Assembly: GCA_021782295.1 (NCBI GenBank)
Contig: JAJXVC010000142.1
Span: 1-5,115, forward strand
Origin: a bacterium
GTDB taxonomy: Bacteria > Eremiobacterota > Eremiobacteria > Baltobacterales > Baltobacteraceae
DNA: 5,115 bases
Direction of reading: 5' to 3'
Of this stretch, positions 1 through 5,115 are shown piece by piece. Positions within the stretch are counted from its first letter, which is position 1. Each line of letters starts with the position of its first letter. The notes under the pieces were generated by a model that saw only the letters and a list, made by a program, of their open reading frames with translations, was not told the origin of the DNA and did not search any database. The position numbers were made by a program, and so were the translations under genes.

Positions 1-57
1 ATCGCGGAAGCCCAGCAGCGCATCGAGGATATCCCGTGTGGTCGGTTCGTCGTTCAT
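1..57 (-). CDS. Possible start of an unidentified gene (partial, 19 codons)
   Basis: An ATG at 57 (minus strand) opens a frame that stays open to the window edge and reads MNDEPTTRDILDALLGFRD. It lies 37 bases downstream of the VIT1-like transporter stop on the same strand, a spacing typical of a co-transcribed gene. The upstream ATG at 66 in another frame closes after three codons, so 57 is the plausible start. No strong Shine-Dalgarno is visible; GATAGG lies too far upstream. The peptide looks like an acidic then amphipathic soluble N-terminus. It is too short to assign to any family. The call rests only on position, start codon and open frame. Confidence 0.35.
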   Translation of the reverse strand, partial: MNDEPTTRDILDALLGFRD

Positions 58-94
58 CGTGCCATCGTAGCCTATCACTGTTGCCGCAGTATTG

Positions 95-799
95 CTATCC
101 GCCGGCAACCCAGCGCGCGAAGAGAAAAGCGACGCCCGATGCGACGCCGCCGATCGCGAGCGTCTGAAGCGCGGCGAGCCATGGCGGAATCCCCGTCAAC
201 CGCCCCTTCACCGCGCCGAAGATCGCAAGCGCGATCCCGGTCAGCAATGCCGAGACGAGGAACGCTTCGTTGGAGACCGCGATCAGCGCGTAGGGCGCGA
301 GCGGAATCACCCCGCCGACGACATACGAAATGCCGATCGTCACGCCGGAGAGGATCGCGCGGTGCTTCTCCGGGCGTTCGAGCCCAAGTTCGAAGCGCAT
401 CATAAACTCGACCCAACGTTCGCGATCCGAACAGATCGTATCGACGGTCTGGTTGAGGAGGTCCTCGCTCAATCCGTAATGCGAGAGCACCTCGGCGACC
501 TCGGCACGCTCGGTCTCCGGAAGATGCTCGGCTTCGTAGTACTCGCGCGCGAGTTCGTTTTCGTAATGATCGCGGTCGGTGCGCGTTGCGAGATAACCAC
601 CGAGCCCCATCGAGATACCGCCCGCCGCTAACTCAGCGACACCGGCGGTCACGACGATATGCGATGCGGCGAGCGCTCCGGCGATGCCGGCGGCGAGTGC
701 GAACGGCACCGTCAGGCCGTCGGACATGCCGATGACGACATCGCGCAAGGTCGCCGTCGATGAAAGGTGCCGCTCTGGGTGCGGTGGCGTGGAGAGCAT
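95..799 (-). CDS. VIT1/CCC1-family iron/manganese transporter
   Basis: This is a 234-residue inner-membrane protein of the VIT1/CCC1 family, which moves Fe2+ (also Mn2+) out of the cytoplasm, usually against protons, to relieve metal excess. Helix 1 carries VVIGMSDGLTVPFALAAGIA (21-40). Helix 2 carries ELAAGGISMGLGGYL (56-70). A soluble metal-binding domain follows (about 75-145), ending in the family signature FMMRFELGLE (132-141). Three further hydrophobic segments lie at about 148-172, 176-196 and 207-232. Recalled EgVIT1 functional residues D43, M80, E102, E105, E113, E116, M149, M150 and E153 map with a constant offset of 16 onto D27, M64, E86, E89, E97, E100, M133, M134 and E137, so metal binding and the pore look intact. 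I chose the ATG at 799. The frame extends to 970, but that segment lacks family similarity and would invade the divergent gene. The Shine-Dalgarno is weak (AAAGCGGG). The family is certain; Fe versus Mn preference is not visible. Confidence 0.93.
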   Translation of the reverse strand: MLSTPPHPERHLSSTATLRDVVIGMSDGLTVPFALAAGIAGALAASHIVVTAGVAELAAGGISMGLGGYLATRTDRDHYENELAREYYEAEHLPETERAEVAEVLSHYGLSEDLLNQTVDTICSDRERWVEFMMRFELGLERPEKHRAILSGVTIGISYVVGGVIPLAPYALIAVSNEAFLVSALLTGIALAIFGAVKGRLTGIPPWLAALQTLAIGGVASGVAFLFARWVAGG

Positions 800-927
800 T
801 GGGGCCCGCTTTGCGTCGGCGCTCGCGGTCGCCTGCCGACCGATGTTCTTTCCGTCCTTGACGCACGCGCCGTCCTGTGAGAGAAGCAGAAAGAGACGCT
901 CGTTGCGTTTGGAGGAAGATTCCGAGT
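800..927. promoter_or_regulatory. Divergent intergenic region between transporter and pta operon
   Basis: These 128 bases separate two start codons that point away from each other, so promoters for both directions should lie here. On the plus strand TTGACG at 858-863 resembles a sigma70 -35 box. The matching -10 position (about 880-887, AGAGAAGC) is poor, so the promoter call is tentative. No convincing -35/-10 pair is visible on the minus strand. No clear inverted-repeat operator was recognised by eye. This stretch contains no GATC although the rest of the window is rich in it. Confidence 0.45.
911..916 (+). promoter_or_regulatory. Shine-Dalgarno GGAGGA deciding the pta start
   Basis: GGAGGA ends 11 bases before the ATG at 928. 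This supports 928 over the alternative GTG at 877, which lies upstream of the site, and over the second in-frame ATG at 937, which lies 20 bases from it. Confidence 0.75.
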
Positions 928-1860
928 ATGCCGGCCATGTTCCCCAGCTACGAAACGATTGCCGCCGCACTGGCGAGTTCCGCTGCAGTTCCCATGGCCG
1001 TCGTCGATGCAGGGGAGCGCCACGTTATCGAGGCCGCCTGTGCGGCGCGACGCGCCGGATTCATCGAGCCGATCTTCATCGGGAAGCGGGCCGAGATCGA
1101 AGCGATCCTCCACGATCGCGGGGAGAGCGATGCCTCGATCGTCGCCGTCGCAAGCGACATGGAGGCCGCCGAAGCAGGCGTTGCGGCGATCCAGGCGGGG
1201 GGCGCGCGCGCACTGATGAAGGGGCACCTCCACACCGATACCTTCCTGCACCCGATTCTCGCGCGATTGCGCACGACGAAACGGCTCTCGCACGCCTTCG
1301 TGATCGAGATGGAGCGCTACGCAAAGCCGCTGCTGCTCACCGACGGCGCGATCAACGTCGCCCCCGACCTCGCGACGAAAACGGCGATCCTCCAGAACGC
1401 CGTCGACTTTGCCGTCGCCATGGGGCTCGAAGCGCCGAAGGTCGCGTTGCTCTCGGCGGTGGAAACGGTGAAAGCGACGATCCCTTCGACGATCGATGCC
1501 GCGGCGCTCGTTGCAAGCGCCGCTCGCGGCGCCTTCGCACCGGCGATCCTCGCCGGGCCGTTGGCATTCGATTGCATCGTTTCGCGCGAAGCGAGCGCCG
1601 TCAAAGGTTTGAGCGGCCCGGTTCCCGGCGATGCCGATATCGTACTCGTTCCCGAGATCGTCGCGGGAAACGCCATCGTCAAAGCATTGGAGTACGGTGC
1701 GGGCGCAACGCTGGCGGGCATCGTCCTCGGAGCGCAGGTTCCCATCGTGCTGACGTCACGTGCCGACTCGGTGCAGACGCGCCTGCACTCCACCGCGCTC
1801 GCAGCCTACCTGTATCATCGTTCGAACCGGCAAGCGGAAGCGGCGACACCGGTGCGATGA
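928..1860 (+). CDS. Phosphate acetyl/butyryltransferase (Ptb-type Pta)
   Basis: This 310-residue soluble enzyme belongs to the phosphate acetyl/butyryltransferase family. It interconverts acyl phosphate plus CoA with acyl-CoA plus phosphate. Recognisable blocks are MKGHLHTD (97-104), the family's active-site region, then the HAFVIEM and LLLTDGAINVAPDL segment. These are followed by ALLSAVETV, GPLAFD (210-215), VPEIVAGNAIVKAL and the C-terminal ADSVQTRLHS (279-288), which contributes to the CoA/phosphate pocket in this family. The length matches stand-alone Ptb-type enzymes (about 300). There is no N-terminal MaoC-like hydratase domain, which is present in the bifunctional relatives, and no DRTGG domain as in long Pta. 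The family alone cannot separate acetyl from butyryl specificity. The phosphoketolase two genes downstream makes acetyl phosphate, so acetyl is the likely substrate. This is the first gene of the operon, and its TGA overlaps the ATG of the pump gene (ATGA). Confidence 0.92.
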   Translation: MPAMFPSYETIAAALASSAAVPMAVVDAGERHVIEAACAARRAGFIEPIFIGKRAEIEAILHDRGESDASIVAVASDMEAAEAGVAAIQAGGARALMKGHLHTDTFLHPILARLRTTKRLSHAFVIEMERYAKPLLLTDGAINVAPDLATKTAILQNAVDFAVAMGLEAPKVALLSAVETVKATIPSTIDAAALVASAARGAFAPAILAGPLAFDCIVSREASAVKGLSGPVPGDADIVLVPEIVAGNAIVKALEYGAGATLAGIVLGAQVPIVLTSRADSVQTRLHSTALAAYLYHRSNRQAEAATPVR

Positions 1861-4127
1861 CGGAGCTGGGCGAGGGCCTGACATCGATCGAAGCACAGGC
1901 GCGCCTCGCACGCGACGGCCCGAACGAGATCGCGCCGATTCGTGCGAATCCGACGCTCGATCTCCTGCGAAAATTTTGGGCGCCGATTCCTTGGTTGCTT
2001 GAAGGAAGCATCGCCCTCGCGCTGCTGACGCACCGTTCGAAGGACGCCGCTGCAGTCGCGCTGCTGCTTCTCCTCAACGTTCTCCTCGCATTCGTACAAG
2101 AACGTCGCGCGGAGCGCGCCCTCGATCTTCTGCGCGCGCGTATCGTCGCGCACGCAAAGGTTCTCCGCGACGGCGTTTGGGGAACGCTTGCATCGCGCGA
2201 ACTCGTCGTCGACGATCTCGTGCGCCTCGTCGTCGGCGACGTCGTTCCCGCCGATATCTCCATCGATCTCGGCGCGCTGCAGATCGATCGATCGGCGCTC
2301 ACCGGCGAATCGGTTCCCGAAGAGGTCGCTGCGGGGCAATGCGTCTACGCCGGTTCGACCGTCACCCGCGGCGATGCAACCGGTCACGTTATCGCGACCG
2401 CCGAACGCACGAAATTCGGAAAGACCGCTGCGCTGATGCGCGATATTCATACGACCGGAAGCGTACAACGCTTGGTGCTCGGCATCGTGCGTTCGCTGGC
2501 CGTCGCCGGGGCGATCGTCGTCTTCGCCGTCTCAAGCTATGCGTTGACGCAGCAGATCGCTCGCTCGGAGATCGTCGTCTTCGCGCTCGTCGTCGTTCTT
2601 GCGGCAATCCCCGTTGCGTTACCGGCGGCATTCACGCTTGCAACCGCGCTCGGGGCGCTCGAACTCTCGCGCAGCGGTGTGCTGGTAACGCATCTTGCCG
2701 CGATGGAGGATGCCGCTTCGATGGATGTCCTCTGTTGCGACAAGACGGGCACGCTCACGCTCGATGCGATTCGGGTCGATCGCAGCACCCCGTATCCGCC
2801 CTACACCGAATCGGAGCTCTTGCAATTCGCGAGCGCGACCTGCGATATCGCCGGGCAAGATCCCATCGATATCGCCGTTCTCGCAGCGGCGCGTTCGCTC
2901 GCAGCGGAACCGCTGCGCGTCGAGCGCTTGATTCCCTTCGATCCGCAGAGCAAAATCGCGCAAGCCTCGGTACGCTTTGCAGACGGATCGCAAGCGCTCA
3001 TCGCAAAGGGAGCGCCGAGTGCCCTCGGCGTCGCGTTCCCCTCGCTCGATGCGCTTGCAGCGCGCGGCGACCGTGCGATCGGCGTCACGATCGCGCGCAA
3101 CGCGCTCACCGTCGCGGTCGGTGCAATCGGCCTCGCCGATCCACCGCGCCCCGACGCAGCGCATCTCGTCGCCGCGATCGTCGCGCGCGGTGTCGAGGTA
3201 CGCATGATCACCGGCGATGCGCCCGAGACCGCGCTCCACGTCGCAGCGGAGATCGGCATTCCCTCGCTCTCGGTCGATGCATCGGTCTTTCCCGATCAGA
3301 AGCTGCAGATCGTCCAGCGCGAACAAGCGAAGGGTCGGATCGTCGGCATGACCGGCGACGGGATCAACGATGCGCCGTCGTTACGCGCGGCGAACGTCGG
3401 TATCGCGGTCTCCAACGCGACCGACGTCGCCAAGGCTGCCGCGAGTATCATCCTCACCCGTCCGGGACTCGACGGCGTTCTTGCCGCGATCGATACCAGC
3501 CGTCGCATCTACCAACGCATGCTGACCTACGTCGTCGCGAAGATCGTCAAATACTTCGAGATCGTCTTCGTCTCCAGTGCCGGCTTCTTTGTTTTCCGCC
3601 ACTTCATGCTCTCGCCGACGCTGATGGTGGCGCTCCTCGTGCTCAACGATTTTGCGACGCTCTCCATCGCGACCGACCGCGTCGCGCCCTCGCGCGGCTT
3701 CGATGCGTGGCACGTCGGCCGTTTGGTCGCGGCCTCGGCACTGCTCGCCGTCGTCACCGCTTCGTCGATCGTCGCATTCATTCTCTACCTCCACCGTGCC
3801 GCCGCACTCGATCTCGCGCAACTGCGCGGCGCAACCTTCGTGGCGATGGTCGGCGTCGGGCAGATCGCCTTACTCGCTCTGCGCGAACGCGACGCTCTTT
3901 TTCGGCAGCCCCCGTCGCGCTTTCTCGCGCTCGCGGTGGCCTTCGCCATCCTCGCTGCAGCGGCGATGGCCTTCTTCGGCGTGCTGATGCCGCCGTTACC
4001 ACCGACGGTCGTCGCCGAAGGCATCGCCTTCGTCGCGCTCGTCGGCATCCTCGTCCTCGCAATCAAACTTCCGATCTACCGCGCCTTCGGCATCGGGCGC
4101 GACCGCAATGCATCCACTCCGCTCTAA
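1857..4127 (+). CDS. P3A-like (plasma-membrane H+-ATPase type) cation-pumping P-type ATPase
   Basis: This is a 756-residue membrane pump that couples ATP hydrolysis to cation export, most likely protons. In order it has a short cytoplasmic N-terminus with the LARDGPNEI block, then M1-M2 (about 40-85). The actuator domain has TGES at 149-152, and M3-M4 carry the PVALP motif (252-256). The phosphorylation site is DKTGTLT with D295, inside LCCDKTGTLTLD. The nucleotide domain has FDPQSK (361-366) and KGAP (384-387). P-domain motifs are ITGD (451-454), VFPDQK (477-482) and MTGDGINDAP (498-507). About six C-terminal helices follow, with LND at 596-598. The MTGDGINDAP to SRRIYQRM stretch and the LND motif in M6 are typical of P3A pumps. 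D598 matches the proton-acceptor Asp of plant H+-ATPase (AHA2 D684). No C-terminal autoinhibitory domain is present. The nucleotide domain is compact, and M5 has Glu568 where AHA2 has Arg655 by my hand alignment. The frame is open upstream to 684, but that part is an Arg-rich shadow over pta. The start at 1857 overlaps the pta stop, implying translational coupling. Confidence 0.9.
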   Translation: MTELGEGLTSIEAQARLARDGPNEIAPIRANPTLDLLRKFWAPIPWLLEGSIALALLTHRSKDAAAVALLLLLNVLLAFVQERRAERALDLLRARIVAHAKVLRDGVWGTLASRELVVDDLVRLVVGDVVPADISIDLGALQIDRSALTGESVPEEVAAGQCVYAGSTVTRGDATGHVIATAERTKFGKTAALMRDIHTTGSVQRLVLGIVRSLAVAGAIVVFAVSSYALTQQIARSEIVVFALVVVLAAIPVALPAAFTLATALGALELSRSGVLVTHLAAMEDAASMDVLCCDKTGTLTLDAIRVDRSTPYPPYTESELLQFASATCDIAGQDPIDIAVLAAARSLAAEPLRVERLIPFDPQSKIAQASVRFADGSQALIAKGAPSALGVAFPSLDALAARGDRAIGVTIARNALTVAVGAIGLADPPRPDAAHLVAAIVARGVEVRMITGDAPETALHVAAEIGIPSLSVDASVFPDQKLQIVQREQAKGRIVGMTGDGINDAPSLRAANVGIAVSNATDVAKAAASIILTRPGLDGVLAAIDTSRRIYQRMLTYVVAKIVKYFEIVFVSSAGFFVFRHFMLSPTLMVALLVLNDFATLSIATDRVAPSRGFDAWHVGRLVAASALLAVVTASSIVAFILYLHRAAALDLAQLRGATFVAMVGVGQIALLALRERDALFRQPPSRFLALAVAFAILAAAAMAFFGVLMPPLPPTVVAEGIAFVALVGILVLAIKLPIYRAFGIGRDRNASTPL

Positions 4128-4142
4128 AGAAAGCGCGTCATC

Positions 4143-5115
4143 GTGACCGAGCACCCCATCGCCGAACAACCGACCTCCGATGAAATCGCCGCCGTCGACG
4201 CCTATTGGCGCGCGGCGAATTATCTCAGCATCGGTCAGATCTATCTTCTCGATAATCCGCTCCTGCGCGAGCCCTTGCGCCGCGAGCATATCAAGAAACG
4301 CTTGCTCGGCCATTGGGGCACATCGCCGGGGCTCAATTTTATCTACGCCCACATGAATCGCCTGATCTGCAAATACGATCTCGACGCGATCTTCATCGCC
4401 GGCCCCGGGCACGGCGGTCCGGCCGTCGTCGCAAACGCCTTTCTCGAGGGAAGTTACAGCGAACGCTACCCGAACATTCAGCACGACGTTGCGGGGCTGC
4501 GCACGCTCTTCCGGCAATTTTCCTTTCCCGGTGGAATACCCAGCCACGCATCGCCCGATGCGCCCGGCTCGATTCACGAAGGCGGCGAACTCGGCTACAG
4601 TCTGCTGCATGCATTCGGAGCGGCATTCGACAATCCGGATCTCTTCGTTTGTTGCGCCATCGGCGACGGCGAAGCGGAGACCGGCGCGCTCGCGACGAGT
4701 TGGCACGGAAATAAATTCCTCAATCCAGTTCGCGACGGAGCGGTGCTACCGATCCTGCACTTGAACGGCTACAAACTCTCGGGGCCGACGCTGCTCGCGC
4801 GTATTCCCGAAGCGGAGTTATGCATGCTCTTGCGCGGCTATGGTTACGAACCGATCGTGGTCGCGGGCGACGATCCGCCGCTCGTGCATCGCCTCTTTGC
4901 CGAGGCACTCGAGCGCGCGCACCGGATGATTCGCGCGATTCAGAGCGATGCGCGCAACAACGGTTTTACCGAGCGCGCCGCTTGGCCGGCGATCGTTCTG
5001 CAAACGCCGAAGGGATGGACGGGGCCGAAGATCGTCGACGGCCTGCAAATCGAAGGAACGCAGCGCGCGCACCAAATTCCGATCGGCGATTTCGAGAAGC
5101 ACCCCGAGCATCTCG
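4143..5115 (+). CDS. xfp: Xylulose-5-P/fructose-6-P phosphoketolase, N-terminal part
   Basis: This thiamine-diphosphate enzyme splits xylulose-5-P (and often fructose-6-P) with phosphate, giving acetyl phosphate plus glyceraldehyde-3-P or erythrose-4-P. The 324 codons present are about 40% of a usual ~790-residue enzyme; the gene runs off the window with no internal stop. Signatures are [15 protein letters not shown] (21-35), [11 protein letters not shown] (56-66), GPGHGGPA (87-94), [10 protein letters not shown] (126-135), [12 protein letters not shown] (143-154) and the cofactor/Mg2+ motif GDGEAETG (174-181). NGYK follows at 208-211. H57, H90 and H135 correspond, at a constant offset of 7, to the catalytic His64, His97 and His142 recalled from bifidobacterial enzymes. 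GTG at 4143 is the only common start between the preceding TAA (4125) and the conserved Y21. It is 15 bases after the pump gene with only a weak purine run (AAAGAAAG) upstream, so translation may depend on coupling. Xylulose versus fructose preference cannot be read. Confidence 0.95.
   Translation, partial: MTEHPIAEQPTSDEIAAVDAYWRAANYLSIGQIYLLDNPLLREPLRREHIKKRLLGHWGTSPGLNFIYAHMNRLICKYDLDAIFIAGPGHGGPAVVANAFLEGSYSERYPNIQHDVAGLRTLFRQFSFPGGIPSHASPDAPGSIHEGGELGYSLLHAFGAAFDNPDLFVCCAIGDGEAETGALATSWHGNKFLNPVRDGAVLPILHLNGYKLSGPTLLARIPEAELCMLLRGYGYEPIVVAGDDPPLVHRLFAEALERAHRMIRAIQSDARNNGFTERAAWPAIVLQTPKGWTGPKIVDGLQIEGTQRAHQIPIGDFEKHPEHL

Noticed and set aside
92..631. Plus-strand open frame of 179 codons opposite the transporter
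   Set aside because: Composition is charged and patternless. The minus-strand frame encodes a complete recognisable membrane transporter.
877..927. GTG at 877 as the pta start
   Set aside because: The 17 extra residues do not look like family sequence, and the GGAGGA at 911-916 lies inside them, positioned for the ATG at 928.
800..970. N-terminal extension of the VIT1-like protein to 970
   Set aside because: The extra 57 residues have no resemblance to the family and would overlap the divergent pta start and its Shine-Dalgarno. The ATG at 799 gives the expected length.
684..1856. Upstream in-frame extension of the pump gene (about 391 further codons)
   Set aside because: It is Arg-rich, low in hydrophobic pattern and overlaps the well-supported pta gene in another frame. 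It is a high-GC shadow. The family-like sequence begins at 1857.
1815..2468. Minus-strand open frames opposite the pump and phosphoketolase (also 2619-3326, 3381-3821 and 3996-4706)
   Set aside because: They are antisense shadows typical of high-GC coding DNA, rich in Arg/Asp/Glu with no domain signature, lying opposite strongly supported genes.
2177..4183. Long plus-strand open frame of 668 codons over the pump gene
   Set aside because: Its translation is dominated by Arg and small residues with no domain pattern, and the overlapping frame carries every P-type ATPase motif.
1..5115. Cyanobacterial HIP1 (GCGATCGC) as the explanation for GATC richness
   Set aside because: CGATCG is frequent but I found no exact GCGATCGC by eye, and gene content does not point to cyanobacteria.

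Overview
This is a high-GC bacterial window, densely coded with strong G/C third-position bias. It holds four recognisable protein genes in two divergent blocks, plus the first codons of what may be a fifth gene. No rRNA, tRNA, CRISPR array, insertion sequence or phage gene was seen. The sequence alone does not settle the lineage. The mix of an actinobacterial/proteobacterial-type phosphoketolase, a Ptb-type phosphotransacetylase, a plant-like vacuolar iron transporter homologue and very frequent GATC suggests an environmental, possibly uncultivated, high-GC phylum (Eremiobacterota/Vulcanimicrobiota-like is a guess only).

Left block (minus strand, 1-799): a VIT1/CCC1-family Fe2+/Mn2+ transporter (95-799). 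It carries the complete set of cytoplasmic metal-binding Glu/Met residues known from eukaryotic VIT1. It is followed after 37 bases by a possible second gene whose first 19 codons lie at 57-1 and which runs off the window.

Centre (800-927): a short divergent intergenic region. It contains a clear Shine-Dalgarno (GGAGGA, 911-916) for the rightward genes and a tentative -35-like box.

Right block (plus strand, 928-5115): a tight three-gene operon. A Ptb/Pta-family phosphate acyltransferase (928-1860) overlaps by ATGA a P3A-like (proton-pump-type) P-type ATPase (1857-4127). After 15 bases comes a phosphoketolase with a GTG start (4143 to the window end, about the first 40% of the enzyme).

Functional logic: phosphoketolase splits xylulose-5-P or fructose-6-P into acetyl phosphate plus an aldose phosphate, and the phosphotransacetylase converts acetyl phosphate to acetyl-CoA. 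Together they form the carbon-conserving PHK-PTA route. The unusual element is the cation pump translated between them. It may counter acid stress from acetate. More speculatively, it may be energetically or regulatorily linked to acetyl phosphate, a known surrogate phosphoryl donor for some P-type ATPases. This operon is the part of the window most worth following up.
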